From Lates calcarifer (lineage: Eukaryota; Chordata; Actinopteri; Centropomidae), in assembly GCF_001640805.2 (NCBI RefSeq), contig NC_066842.1:23392098-23456097 (forward strand): 64,000 nucleotides of DNA. The letters are read 5' to 3'. Position 1 is the first letter of the stretch. Each line of letters opens with the position of its first letter. The notes under the pieces were generated by a model. That model ran no database searches. It worked only from the letters and a program-made list of their open reading frames with translations, and was not told where the DNA came from. Below, one piece after another: positions 1 to 34,197 of this stretch. Made by a program: the position numbers and the translations under genes.

Positions 1-269
1 TCAAAATCTTTGTTTTATTCAGGTAAGAATTCAGTATATAATTCTATGAATTTTGGGGTGTCACTTTAGACACATAGACATGGTTTAATCCACTTTTTTA
101 CATATTAACTTTCCATTGCTGTAGGCGCCTTACAATATTTGAAGTTAAATTCTTGTCAAGTCATTCAGGTAATTTTTGGGTGTCGCTGAGTAACTACTTA
201 AATCCAGATACTGAGCTCAACAGGCTCAAAATTATTTCAGTATAAAATGATAGTGTAGATATACTGTAC

Positions 270-400
270 TGTCCACATGCTATCTTGGTGACCTTTGCCC
301 CAAAGAACTCTGCAACAAGACGAGGACAAAGTTCATCAGTGAATGAGTTGTGCCCAAGTTGTCCATATTGACCAGAGCCAAATGTAAACACTGCACCATC
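270..400 (-). CDS. herc-like exon 6
   Basis: Acceptor cctcag, donor GGACA|gtacag, phase 0 in and phase 2 out. It encodes DGAVFTFGSGQYGQLGHN and ends in KIACG plus the first two bases of a His or Gln codon. No further exon could be recognised in positions 1-269, so the gene continues outside the window. Confidence 0.8.
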
Positions 401-2750
401 CTGAGGAAGCAACCAGACAGCAACAAGTTAAAATCAAGTAATGCAGATTTAAGTGTGTGCATGTCAGTACAGAGTAAATATTATATTAATAATCTGACAT
501 TAAGACTTTTAAAAAAGACTGGTGAAAAAGGACTGTTTAACCAATTTATAAAAATGAAGTATTTTAACATACTAATATTTTCACTACACAGGCCTTAGTG
601 CTTCAAGCATGAGAATGTCTGGGTTTCTAGTAACAGTGAACAATATGGCACACAAAATGAGTAGTTATTAAGGAACGAGTGAGGAAATCATGACAAATCT
701 TCAAGAACTACTAGCTTTTGTGTAATGAATTTTGTTATCATTTTTCTGACTAACCTTTGTTAAGATGGCAGTGTGATCCCTCCCACAGGAAATGTGAATA
801 GTTTTCTTCATGTTCAGACAAGGAACAGGAGTTGGTGTGTGTCTGTCTATAGAAAGGAAATGAACATTCGTGTTTGCATGTTATGGAAATAGTATGTATT
901 ATAGATAAGTTTCAAAAGCTACTACTGTGCTGTTATTGTTTTCATCTTTAAAGGTGTGTAAACATCATCACACTGCAGTTTTACCTTGACCATGCATGTA
1001 AATGCATTGACTATAGCTTAAAATGTAAAGTGAAACAAAGACAAATGTCAAATGTTGCTGTACAGCACCTGTTGTGTCTCCCAGCCCGAGTTGTCCACAG
1101 TCGTTTCTGCCCCAGCTGAACACACCTCCAGAGACAGAGAGGGCGAAGCTCTGCTCTCCCCCAGCAGAGATCTGAACCAGGGGGGTTGCTGACAGAGATT
1201 GAAGGTGTTGGGGTGAGCTGACACCAGGCCTTCTCTTTCCCAGACCCAACTGGCCCCTGGAATCCAGACCCCATGTGTACACCTGACCATCTGTGGGGAA
1301 ATCACCACAACTCCGTGAGCTCAGGTGCACTCTACAATAGTGTAATCTGTTGTGTAAAAGACTTTCCTGATATCTTGGACTTGGACTCAGTATTTACACT
1401 CCTGTCTCACTACAGACCAGGGACTCTTGGCTACCTGATTGTGTACTTTCTTTAACCCAAAGAAAAGAAAGACTTTGTCATGTCATTTTTCAAATGCATT
1501 GATGATATCCTTTACATTTGATTCATTAAATGGAGCCAGGTCTTGAGTATAGCACCAGTGGAATGTGGATATATGACAAAAAGAAACACATAACAACACT
1601 CAGATATGGGCTTTGTTTCCTAAGGGAGGAGAGTCATAGTTTGATTCTGGTTTGTTGCCTGTGACAGTATAGGCCTAAGGAGTTACTTATGTTGTAGTAA
1701 TGAAGATCCTGTTTAATTATTAAAGGACTGGTTCACCCAAGTTACATACAATAAATGCATTTAAATATTAAAATGTTTATCTTAAATAAAATGAAACAAA
1801 TACAATGACATGCCAAAAAATCAACACCATCACCTCTTTCTTTCCAACTCTGGCCAGTCTACAAACATCTCTGTAATTGTTCAAAAGGTAGAAATCTCAG
1901 ACGTAAATATTTCCAAACCTTGGCGCGTACATAAAACCAAACCTCTCTGTAGAGAAATTTGGATCGGACTGACTCCTTAGATCTTAATTCATGTAATCCC
2001 CCTTAAAATTACACATGGTAAAGTACTCTTTACTGTACCTTTGGTCAAGGCTACTGAATGCTGGCTCCCACAAGCTACCTGACAAACTGGTATGTAGCTC
2101 AAAGCCTCCAGTGGCCTGAGAAAACAGGAACAAGAAAGAACAGATAATAAAGATGAAATCACACTTCAGATCTCTTAAACTGTGTACCTTCTGTCGCAAA
2201 TTTAGAGAACATAAACTTTGTTTCTCTTTACCTTGGAGTGGAAGTGTGAGATATGTCCACACAGCGAACTGTTCCTCTCTCAGACAACAGTGTGACCACA
2301 TTATCACCACAACTCACAGCCTGAATCTTCTCTTTACACTTCACTAACTCTTTAAATACACAAACCACAGAAACACAACAGGTGATAGTGGATACAGCTG
2401 ATTACTTAATCATTATTACTTAAACAAACAAACAAACAAACAGAAACCTTCTCCAGAGCTCCATAAGTAAGAGATGAACCTGTTTTACATAAATAAATAC
2501 AAGCAGAGACAGACGTCTGATGCTCACTCTGTTTTCCTCCGACTCTTCTCCCATCTTTGCTCTCGTTTGTGCGAATGATGAACGCATCTCCATTAGTTTT
2601 AACAAAAGCGAGCACATTGTGACCTGCGGACAGATCCCTGATGTGATAACTGAGGTTTAAATAATGAACTCCATCCTCTGTCTTACTGTCGGTATTTGAG
2701 CCGTCTTTTAAACAGAACCCCCGCTGACAGTCCTCTCCCCATGAAAACAT
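270..2750 (-). CDS. HERC-type RCC1-repeat protein, 5' part of gene (six exons, runs off left edge)
   Basis: Six exons join in phase: 2750-2528, 2349-2232, 2115-2039, 1290-1069, 846-755 and 400-270, giving about 287 residues. The protein is a series of RCC1 beta-propeller repeats. Typical motifs are CGSQHSVALTK, a WGLDSRGQLGLG block, a SWGRNDCGQLGLGD block, SCGRDHTAILTK and FGSGQYGQLGHN. In small HERC proteins such a propeller precedes a C-terminal HECT E3 ubiquitin-ligase domain. That part would lie left of the window, so the ligase assignment is inference. The last exon ends in phase 2, so more exons must follow. I take the start as the Met at 2750 (MFSWGED), because small HERCs begin with a short M-x-x-WG and a TATA box overlaps the upstream ATG at 2786. 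The paralogue (herc3/4/5/6-like) cannot be told from this part. Confidence 0.85.
755..846 (-). CDS. herc-like exon 5
   Basis: Acceptor ttctatag, donor AAAG|gttagt, phase 1 in and phase 0 out. It encodes the blade end with ISCGRDHTAILTK. Confidence 0.78.
1069..1290 (-). CDS. herc-like exon 4
   Basis: This is a 222-nt exon with acceptor ccccacag and donor ACAG|gtgctg, phase 1 in and out. It carries almost two RCC1 blades (DGQVYTWGLDSRGQLGLG, then GGEQSFALS and FSWGRNDCGQLGLGD). Confidence 0.85.
2039..2115 (-). CDS. herc-like exon 3
   Basis: Acceptor ttttctcag, donor AAAG|gtacag, phase 2 in and phase 1 out. It encodes an RCC1 signature ending in VACGSQHSVALTK. Confidence 0.8.
2232..2349 (-). 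CDS. herc-like exon 2
   Basis: Acceptor tttaaag, donor AAG|gtaaag, phase 1 in and phase 2 out. The reading KEKIQAVSCGDNVVTLLSE is an RCC1 blade with the usual SCG core. The alternative acceptor 8 nt downstream would create an immediate stop, so the upstream one is used here. Confidence 0.75.
2528..2750 (-). CDS. herc-like exon 1
   Basis: The exon begins at the preferred Met (MFSWGEDCQRGF). The frame stays open upstream to another ATG at 2786, which would add 12 residues. It ends with phase 1 at an AGA|gtgagc donor. It carries the degenerate first propeller blade. Confidence 0.75.
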
Positions 2751-2783
2751 TTTCCTCAGTGCCTCTTCAGGACCGACACCTGA

Positions 2784-2791
2784 CATTTATA
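2784..2791 (-). promoter_or_regulatory. TATA box overlapping an upstream ATG
   Basis: The minus strand reads TATAAATG. The TATAAA overlaps the ATG at 2786. If it is a working TATA box, transcription would start near 2755-2762 and translation at the Met at 2750, leaving a very short leader. Confidence 0.45.
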
Positions 2792-2806
2792 GCTCGGCTG
2801 TCAGTC

Positions 2807-2818
2807 AGAAACGAAACT
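2807..2818 (-). promoter_or_regulatory. ISRE (interferon-stimulated response element) upstream of herc-like gene
   Basis: The minus strand reads AGTTTCGTTTCT, a full match to the ISRE core AGTTTCNNTTTC bound by ISGF3 and IRFs. It lies about 16 nt upstream of a TATA box and 57 nt upstream of the chosen start codon. The match is seen directly; function is inferred. Confidence 0.6.
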
Positions 2819-2844
2819 TAAAGTGGAGTCAAGCTCTGTTGTGA

Positions 2845-2854
2845 GAAATGGAAA
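2845..2854 (-). promoter_or_regulatory. IRF-like GAAANNGAAA site
   Basis: The plus strand reads GAAATGGAAA, the two half-sites typical of IRF binding. It is the middle of three such motifs within about 90 bp. It is weaker than its neighbours because it lacks the flanking CT or GT. Confidence 0.4.
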
Positions 2855-2881
2855 ACAAAACCGAAGGTTATAGATAAACAC

Positions 2882-2892
2882 GAAACGAAAGT
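2882..2892 (-). promoter_or_regulatory. Second ISRE/IRF element upstream of herc-like gene
   Basis: The plus strand reads GAAACGAAAGT, differing from the proximal ISRE only at position 10 (G for C). Its spacing from that site (about 74 bp) is compatible with a compact interferon-inducible promoter. Confidence 0.5.
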
Positions 2893-2984
2893 AGAGCCCG
2901 GTGTTACACCTGACGTACTGAGTCAGGCGGTTTGATACCTTTAGTGCAACTGTGACTCCCAGCACACTGGGCGTATGTCCAGTC

Positions 2985-3290
2985 TATACGGCACACATGT
3001 AGGGATATAGGGAGATACAGACTCTCACATTCACACCAAACCTAAGCTGCATGTCTTTGAGAGGAAGCTAGAGGAAACCACGCAGGCACAGGCATGAGTC
3101 CAAAGACGTGCAGGTTAACTGGTGACTCTAAAATGACCATGGTGTGAATGTGGTGTCGATGGTGGTTTGTCTCTGTGTGTCAGCCCCGTGATAGACCGGC
3201 GATCTATCCAGGGTGTACCCCGCCTCTCGCCCAATGTCAGCTGGCATAGGCTCCAGCCCTCCACCCATGTGCGGTATAGATGATGGATGC
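2985..3290. repeat. Two head-to-head remnants of an L2-type LINE 3' tail
   Basis: Positions about 3028-3100 carry a degenerate copy in one direction (cacattcacacc, gcatgtcttt, aggaagct). Positions about 3101-3290 carry the same family in the opposite direction (ccaaagacgtgcaggttaac, gactctaaaatgacc, ggtgtaccccgcctctcgcc). The second copy is the reverse complement of the element at 18.9-19.15 kb. The family name is my recognition of a common teleost repeat and was not searched. Confidence 0.6.
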
Positions 3291-3299
3291 ATGAATGAG

Positions 3300-3402
3300 A
3301 CACTAGATAAGTGTATAGACAGCATTGACGATAGACAGAAAATATTAGTTTTAAAGTTGATTATTAGCTAGCAAGGCATTCGTTAGAGCAGTTACATTAA
3401 CT

Positions 3403-3443
<41 letters not shown>

Positions 3444-6400
3444 CATTTTTTCTATTAACACTCTTCATTTTGGACTTCCTCACAACATATGTATAAAATT
3501 TATATCACTGTTTTCTCCACAAGGTATGAATTATACATTTTTCATACTTAGTTTAATACACACACCACACACACAGCATCATAAAGAAAGTTAAACCCTT
3601 AATGTGTGATAATGCACAGGCACACAAGCACTTTACAAAGGCTGGTCTTTGGTCAACCATTTACAAAGTACTATCATTATGTCAGCCCTTTGTTGAGTAC
3701 AGATTCAGTGACTAGGGTGGGAACAGTTCCCACCACCACTGGTGGATTCCCCTGTTGTTGCTCAGGGCCTCTGTCAGCTTAGTTCACATAATCTCCTTGG
3801 TTGAGTATAAGGGCAGCTCCCTGCTGCATGCTGAGACGTGTGTGTCTTAGGGTAGTACTAGTCATCAGAGAGGTCCTGGACTTCTTAAACCCTGAATGCA
3901 TCTTGATGTTTTCCAGGCCAAGAATACGCACTCTTTCAAAACCTGTCACAAACCCCAGTGAAGGGAAAAGTGGAAATGAGTTTGTTGTTTTTTCATTTAG
4001 ATATTTTTGTGACATTCTCGCTGTTAACCAATTTGGCACCCTAGGCAAGATTTTAGGTGGCGCCCCCATTGCATTGCAGTAAATTCCACTGCCAATTTAC
4101 ATATACTCACAGAGAAGAAGAAACTGAATAGCTTTGTCTTTGACATTTTCTTTTATTCTAAGAAAACAAGTTAACAAGTAGAATAAATTAGAAATAAATA
4201 AATACAAAATATCTTAAACACAATATAAATAGCATACACAAAATATAAGATTTAAGATATAAGATATAAGAACTGTAAACAAGTGACATAAAATAAATTA
4301 GAAATACAATATAAATAAGGCACTACCACAAAAGCATTAGCATTTGCCTATACTGCCTATGCCACAGGTCTGTCAATAAGTGTACATGACAGTTTTAATA
4401 AAATGTGACATCTGTTCATATCTGAACTGTGCTGCTTCATTACCCAAGTATGCCACTATAGAACTGCCCTGACTTCCTGTGTTCCTGTAAAAAAAATATT
4501 CAAATAAGCATGAATGTGAGTTAAGGGAGAGCAAAGGTAGGCAGCTACACTAAAGGAGGAGTTTCTTTTATAGTCAATATTAAATGAATGAATAACAAAT
4601 TGGCTGGAAATATATGAACATTACGACCATGAAGACCTTGAATGATTATTACAAAAAAGATTTCAGAATTCAACCGTTTAAGAAGTGACACTGACTTATT
4701 TTAACTCTAAAACTGTCTGTGAGGGTTCAGTTTGAATTTAACATACTTCACTATCACACCTAGAGATAATGACAGATAATGACAGATTGACCACAGGGTG
4801 GAGCTAGAGACTTCATTTCTCTCCAGTGTACTGCACTGACCCCACTGTCCAGACAAACCTGTTACAGAATGTTTTAGACATTTTTTTTTCAAGACATTAT
4901 TAGCTTCATTTTTTAAACCAGAGTTTACCATTACCATCCTAGTAAAAGCCTAATGTACTTAAACATGAAAACTCAAAATTAGCGTGCTACTGTACAGCCC
5001 AGTAGGAACTAATAGGTCCCAAGGCACAAAAAGTAATGGACAACATAACATCGACAGAACAACAAAAAATGTAAAATACTGCCTAATAACATCTCTGCTC
5101 ATCATTTACCTCTACCTCTTCTCCTCAAGTCTGTTGATCACCTTTCTCTCCTCTTTTGCTCCCAGGTGAGAGGAAGTGGCAATGATTTGTCAGCCATGAT
5201 AATGATTTTAAAATGTTTTTTTTTAAAATGTCCTGACCTCCCTGACCATTTGAAGTGACCTTGGACTGACATTGCATGAGGGTACCAACTTATCTCCACC
5301 GTGGCAGCTGCAACAAAGCCGTGCACACACCTACACTATCTCCTGAAGAGGCCTAATTAGGCAAAATGAGTGAAAACACCTGTGTAGCTGTAGTGGGGTT
5401 GTGTAACTTTAATATAAGCAGCCTACATGTATACTAGCATTACTTATGTGCCACCATCCTCTATATGCATCAGAATTCCATCCATATTCATGTACAAGTT
5501 TGTTTCAATTTTAAAAGCAAAAATCTAAAGTGCTTGATGCAAAGTAAAATTACACCAGTAAGATAAAAAGTTAAGTCCAACTGAAATCTCATCTAGTCAT
5601 CCCTTTTTGCAGCCTAAAATAATAGCAGTATATATTTTTTTGCATGTACTTTGTAGGCAGTTTTACATGCTGTTTAATGTGCTGGAGCTGATTACTTACA
5701 TTAGAAATGACTCATTCATCAAGCTTAGGTGCAGGACAAATGAGTGTTACTTGTAAATTTGATAAGAGGAGATTTAGCAAGAAAGCTACTGTGGATTATT
5801 GTTCAGAGTGGATTGTGCTTAGTAAACTGCTGTCTGGCTAAGTGTGACTGTCTGCTCTGTGTATGATAGAATGCAAAGATTGAATGGCTCTCAGGAAACA
5901 AGTTGTCCATCTTTTTAGATGAACACTGGAAGCAGCCTCCATCAGATTGAAGCATATGAAGCATCATGAAGCCAAAAGAAAATGCTGTTTAATTTCAGTT
6001 GGACTTCCATTAAACAGAGGTGTGTAAGTGTGTCTGTGTGTGTGATGTTCAGGGGCTGTTTGTTTTTGTTTCTGTTTTTTGTTCTGTTTCTGTGATTTCA
6101 AAATTAAAAAAAAAAAAAAAGTTTTTAAAATTAATTATATATGTTTTAAATAAAACAGTTAAATATAGTCAATAAATAATATAAATCCAAAGACTCACAG
6201 GTACTGATAAGATACAAGAGTAGTTATAGCATTTTTGAGCTGAATTTATGTATGATTTTCAAACATTTTTGTCTATCTTTTAACTTAGACCATCTATAAA
6301 CAATTAATAAGATAATAATAAGAAGATAATCATGTTGGAAATAATTCTTCCATCAGCCTTCACTCTATTCATCATCCACTGCCAGAAAATGTCAAAGCTT

Positions 6401-7885
6401 CAGTCTGGGCTGGAGGAACATCACCTTCTTCCTGTTTTGTGGCACAGCAGTAAAACAGATTTCCCTCCAAATCCAACACAGAGACACAAAATGTAAAACT
6501 TAAAGTAAAGCTGCTGGTAGAGGCTGCCACTAATAACATGTAATTAACATGGTATTGGTGCAAAGATAAGGTAGTTAAAATATACCATTTATACCAATTA
6601 TACCAAATACCAACAAAATTATAAATAATGATATTTTCTTGCTATACTCTCTTTATACTCAGCACTTACTTTTTTTTTTTTTTTACATTAATCTCTCCTG
6701 CTGCGGCTTTGCTGTACTCATGTCAGAATTTTTATCCTGGAATGCAGCCTCTTGAGAAACAAACTGCACTGAACACTTCCAGTGCTCTGTCTGTGTGTGT
6801 GTGAGTGTGTGTACTTCAGGGGAATGAGTTGTGCTGAGCCGTACCAGGACCTAAACATCCACAGTATCATCTCCTTTTCTCCGTTTCCACAGATCCCAGA
6901 ACAACATGACCGCAGAGGATGTCTATGTCTTCTTTCCTCCCTGTCTTTCACTCTTTCCCCCAGTTTCTTTTCACTCTCTGCTACTCTGCTGCTGTATTCT
7001 TTCACAGTATTATTGTTTGTCTGTTTATTCTTTTTCTTGCTCTTTCTTTCTACTTTGGAAAAATATTTTTCTCCCTCATCAGTCTCCACTCAGTGCCACA
7101 TTAGGTTCTGCCACATCACAAAGCTAAAAACAAGATTTCACACATGTACAAATTTATCAACAAGGAATAGATGTATGAATAAAAAGGAACTATATATTTC
7201 TTGTATTATGTTTCTGGTGTACACATAATCAAACATCGGAATGGTATTTCAATTTTGGTGTGTTCAAGTTGGCAAATTTTCTCAAATGCCTTATTGTATT
7301 GTGGATGCTGGAACAGCTAACTTAAATACTTATTGGAACCATTTTTAATGCATTTATTTCCATCTGTGCTTTTTGTATATATATATATATATGCTGTGAG
7401 AAATGTCTGTTTCCCCAACAAGCATGGGGTTGAAAAGACAGGCTCAGGCTGAAGCTGGGCAGTTATACAGGGAATTATTAGAAGTCACAAAACTCAGTGT
7501 TCCAATTTAAATGATTATGGTGTATAGTTGTTCCACAGTCACAGGTCCAACAAGAAAACCAGGTAGATTTCAGACCTTCACAGTCCTGAGGAAAAGTGTA
7601 ATCAAGCAACAGAGGTGAAAATGCTTGAGTCAGTGGACCTTTAAATCTTGCTGTCTGATTGTCTCCCACAAGGACAAGAATTGATTTAAAGTTGCATGGA
7701 CCAATTTGGGACTGCCATGGGACATAAAAACTTCACATAACAGCAACCTTACAGATGCACAGCCCTGATATTCAATAATGTTGTATCATAGCAAAAAACA
7801 TATTCACCTGAATATTCAGTGGCCTTGCAGCTTTGGTTTGGATGTTAGGTGTTCCACATTCTTCACCAATTAGTTGCTGCTGAAG
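3300..7885. other. Intergenic DNA between herc-like gene and wt1, part 1
   Basis: No coding exon was recognised. The stretch is AT-rich with a (TG)18 run at 3407-3442, a repeat-like patch near 4030-4080 (caccctaggcaagattttag), an A-run near 6106-6120, T-runs near 6670 and a short (AT)n near 7378-7392. Open frames here are short and low in complexity. Confidence 0.5.
3407..3442. repeat. (TG)n microsatellite
   Basis: An uninterrupted dinucleotide run of 18 units, read directly. Confidence 0.95.
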
Positions 7886-7889
7886 AAAC

Positions 7890-8284
7890 AGGATTATGTC
7901 AAGGCACAGATCTGGAGAAGGCTACAGAAAACCTTCTGCTGCATTGAAGGTCACAAGAGCACAGTGGCCTCTGTAAATGGAAGACATTTAGAGCTGGCCG
8001 CCAGACCAAACCGAGCAATCACTGGAGACAGCCTTGGTAACAGAGGTGACCAATAACCTGATGGTCACTCTCACTGAGCTCCAGAGATTCTGTGTGGAGA
8101 TGAGAGAACTGAGCTAAAATTCAAATGTCATACCAAAGCGTCAGAATACTTATGTCAATGTGATATTTCATTTTTTTCTTTCTTAGAAAATTTGCAAAAA
8201 CTTGTTTTTGTTTTGTGATTATGTGTCAACTTCACAAAACATTAACAAATTGAAGCAGTCTGAGTACTTTCTGAATGCACTGTA
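7890..8284 (+). mobile_element. Tc1/mariner DNA transposon remnant, internally deleted
   Basis: Positions 7905-8100 resemble the N-terminal part of a fish Tc1-like transposase gene (gatctggagaaggctac, attgaaggtcacaagagcac, gagctggccgcc, gatggtcactctcactgagc). The frame has stops. From about 8140 the sequence jumps to the Tc1 right end (gaatacttatgtcaatgtg and the terminal ctgaatgcactgta ending at a TA). Most of the transposase and the left inverted repeat are missing. It is therefore a dead, non-autonomous fossil. Confidence 0.8.
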
Positions 8285-10180
8285 TGTAATATTTCTCTCA
8301 GTATTTTGCAAGGGGTCCAATCCATATTTTCTCTACATCTAAGTAGACTGTTAGATATAGTCTAATGTGGCTATTGAAAGTGGACAACACTACGGTTACA
8401 CTGACCAGCTATCTTACATAAAGGGGCCTTTAGCGGCATGAGGCTGGAAGAGAGATGAAACACCACAACACACACACACACTCACACAGAGAGAAAGAGA
8501 GAGAGCACAGAGAGAGAGAGATAAGAGATATACGCCTTGTCAGACAGCTGAGATATAGCACAAGAGCCCTGGGGAGTTTCAGGGGATTTCCACCAAGGGA
8601 ATCAGACACGTTGTCTGATTTACACTAACACTTTGGCTAAACCTATGATAAAAGTTCACAGAAGAAACATTGCTGTATCTGTCTTTGTACATCTCTGCCT
8701 CCATATGTCTCTATCTTTGTTTTGCTCAAGTCCTTTCTCTTTTTCTCTCCCCATGAACAATGTGGTGGCTGTTAAAGTTGTGAATTGTTGTTTTCATCTA
8801 TGTAAGTCTTGTTGACTGCTGTCTTTCTTAGGATATTTCCTCAGTAAAAAGTATCTTCAAGTTATTGTGAAGCAGAAGGTCATAAATGTGATACAAATAA
8901 ACGACAAAACAATGGATTGTGACTTAAAAAGATGCTAATGGTAGACAATGAGACTGGGAGATGTAAGAAGAAGAAGGAAGCAGTATGAGAGAATAAAAGA
9001 GAGCTGAGAGAGGCTGTAGGAAAACATATTCATTTTTACCCCCCCCCCAACCACCCATTTTTTATTGAGAGCCAAGGAATGCAATGAGGAATCTGGTGAG
9101 AGATAAAGAGAGGAAACTGGATGGTACTGTACTCTGTGTGTGTGTGTGTGTGTGTACTGATTGTGAAAGAGAGTGCATCATAGGTTCTGAACTATGTTCC
9201 TCTGTCTTGTCACTCACAACCTGCTCTCTAATGTTTCAGTCAAAACAGTGCAGGATATTGTGCACTGAAGAAGAGACCTCCTCTTGTCAACTATGGGATG
9301 GAAGCATGGTTGAGGTCAGCTGATGTACAGATTTATATATATTTAATTTAAGTCCTTTATGTCTATTTTTTTTACAGGGTAGAGGAGCTTAAAGTTGCAT
9401 ATTTCACAAAAAGCAATTACTTCCTCATGATGCTGGAAGTACATGTATTGAATCCACACAGCATTCCAAGACTGGAACTATTATGTGACCTGCTTGTGAG
9501 TTGTATAATGTAAAGTAATACATTACTGACTGTTGAAGAAATGTTGCCTTAATATTAAAAAACAAGAAAAAAACAAAAAAACAAGAAATACAGAAATAAG
9601 TAAATAAAGACCACAGAGACAAAATGCTACTGTATCAAAACAGTCACAATACATTTACACAGAGAGACACATTCATGATCTCACACTTTTGAGTACAAAA
9701 TGTTTCACTGACATTTGCTGTTTTATGACTCAAATATTAATATACATCAAAGAAAGAAAAAAATATATAAACAGTTCCTAGTTCCTAGATCCATCCAAAG
9801 AAGGTCTGAAATAAATCCATTAAGTTACATGTTTCTCTCCATGGAAAGAGTTCTGTTCCCATGGTGAAGAAGTATTATTTACATCTTGACCATAATGTCC
9901 CGGCCACGGACCCAGTGTGACCCAGCAGACATATTTTAGAGCTTGCAGTGTTAAAAACACAGCCAAAGTCCAGCAATATTTACACACCATAGAGACAAGA
10001 GACTCAGACTATTTATTAAGAGTGCTGCTAGAAGAAATATCAAATTTTCACATTACTCAAAAACAAAAAACCAAACCATTTTTAAACACAACCATAAAGA
10101 CATATCTGTGTTTGTTATGCTGACTAGACAAAAACACCAAAACACTGCCGTCAGATAGAAAATGTTTGCTTAATTTGAAT
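8285..10180. other. Intergenic DNA between herc-like gene and wt1, part 2
   Basis: No gene was recognised. The stretch includes a purine-rich CA/GA patch at 8467-8525, a C-run near 9040-9048, a (GT)n run near 9136-9154 and A-rich sequence near 9560-9600. The far 3' end of the wt1 transcript could reach into it, but nothing marks an end there. Confidence 0.4.
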
Positions 10181-10186
10181 TTACAA

Positions 10187-10258
<72 letters not shown>
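10187..10258. repeat. (AAT)n trinucleotide microsatellite
   Basis: About 24 uninterrupted units. It explains the poly-Asn and poly-Leu open frames here, which are not genes. It lies downstream of wt1. Confidence 0.95.
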
Positions 10259-10797
10259 CTTTTATTGTTAAACTGTGCAAGCATGCAGAGAGGGCTATCC
10301 TGCATACGAGCACTGAGTAACACCTCTCTCCCTTTAAATCAATCCAGTGAAAGCATTTTTGTCCATGAAAAGATAATAAATACGCCACTGAAAAATTCAA
10401 CATAAAAGATATTTACATCAGTTGAGAACGTGCAAAGCTGTAGGGTGCATGAACATGGCTGACCATAACTTTTAAGATATTAATAGTTAAGTTATGGTTT
10501 AGATGGTAACATTTGTCAGATTCTTCAGCACTTTATATGATAAGAGGCCAAGATTCACTTTGGACCAATTCAGAAGTGCCAGGCATGAGAACCTTATAAA
10601 GTAACTGAAAATCTAATGGGATTTGTGTACATTTATATTCCCATCTGCCTAACAGTAGACAATGCTATTTTCAGTTGTAACTGCTTTGTGAATTAGGGAA
10701 ATCTGGAAGAACTCACGTGCTGACTGACATTATGAAATGAAAATTCAAAACTAGAGTAAATATTTATCTTTTTGATAGGTCTGGAGATGTCCTGTAT

Positions 10798-11725
10798 TTT
10801 ATTCACTGTCAATAAATCATCAAGACCAAAGCCAAGAATGAATTGATTGTAGTAAAAAGCATTGTCTGTGGAGTCAAACAGGAGTAACAGGCTCACTCCT
10901 AGAAACTATTAACTATTAACTAGAAACTATTTGCGCCAAAACATTTTGAAAGAGCAATGGACAATGGGGAAACTCCAACAGTCAGCTGGTCAACCAATGG
11001 TGTAACTTCATAACTCAGGCAGTCAGTGACAGACACTCGCATTTATTAGGCTAGTCCCACTCTTGCGGTCTAGCCAAAAATACAAGTTGGTGAGGGCATG
11101 TTGTTTCAGGTACTGGTAAGATGATGAGTTTCAAGGTTTATTAAATGCAAAGACATCACAAAGTAGCTTAAATGTTACAAGGAAGGATTTTACGTATGTG
11201 TTCATGTATTTGATTTGCAAACGCAGCATCTTACAAAATGATATTACATTGTGGCAAAAGCTGAGCTGGGTTCAACTTTTTTTGCAGACAGTTCTGCATT
11301 TTGTTTGAGCACAATATTGTGATCTTATTCAGTTCAATGAGAGGCTGCATTTTTCACACATTGTTGGTCTTGGTCTATTCAAAGGATTTGTTGGAAACAA
11401 CAATGAATACAGAATATTTCAAGCCTCATCATTTAAATTTCATATTTCACAGTTTCAAAGACACATTGTACTTAACCCCCAGATGTCCAGAATTCTTCAA
11501 TGGCTTACATACAGATTAGCATTTTGCCTCCAAGTGTAGACTGTGGTACCTAGCTATTAAAATTTAAGTGATACACAGGTATTGTTCGAACTTTTTAAGG
11601 GACCCGTTAGGACTCAACTGGACTTTACAGATGCTGATTTTGCAGGTGCAAAGGGGATCAGAAAATATAAGCAGATGTAACCCAGATGTTTACATTTAAA
11701 ACTGGGATATGGGCTGGACACAGGT
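10798..11725 (-). other. wt1: Probable wt1 3' UTR
   Basis: The region follows the wt1 stop and has no other gene. Candidate AATAAA signals on the minus strand are at 11142-11137, 11047-11042 and 10803-10798. Which one is used cannot be told. Vertebrate wt1 3' UTRs are usually around 1 kb or longer. Confidence 0.45.
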
Positions 11726-34130
<22,405 letters not shown>

Positions 34131-34158
34131 ATTCACTCACTGTAAGGTGAACAGAAGG

Positions 34159-34160
<2 letters not shown>

Positions 34161-34197
<37 letters not shown>
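34161..34197. repeat. (CA)n microsatellite
   Basis: Uninterrupted run upstream of wt1. Confidence 0.95.

Noticed and set aside
6718..7228. Overlapping open frames on both strands
   Set aside because: Low-complexity CT-rich sequence with no splice or family support.
10166..10405. Poly-Asn and poly-Leu open frames
   Set aside because: They are translations of the (AAT)n microsatellite.
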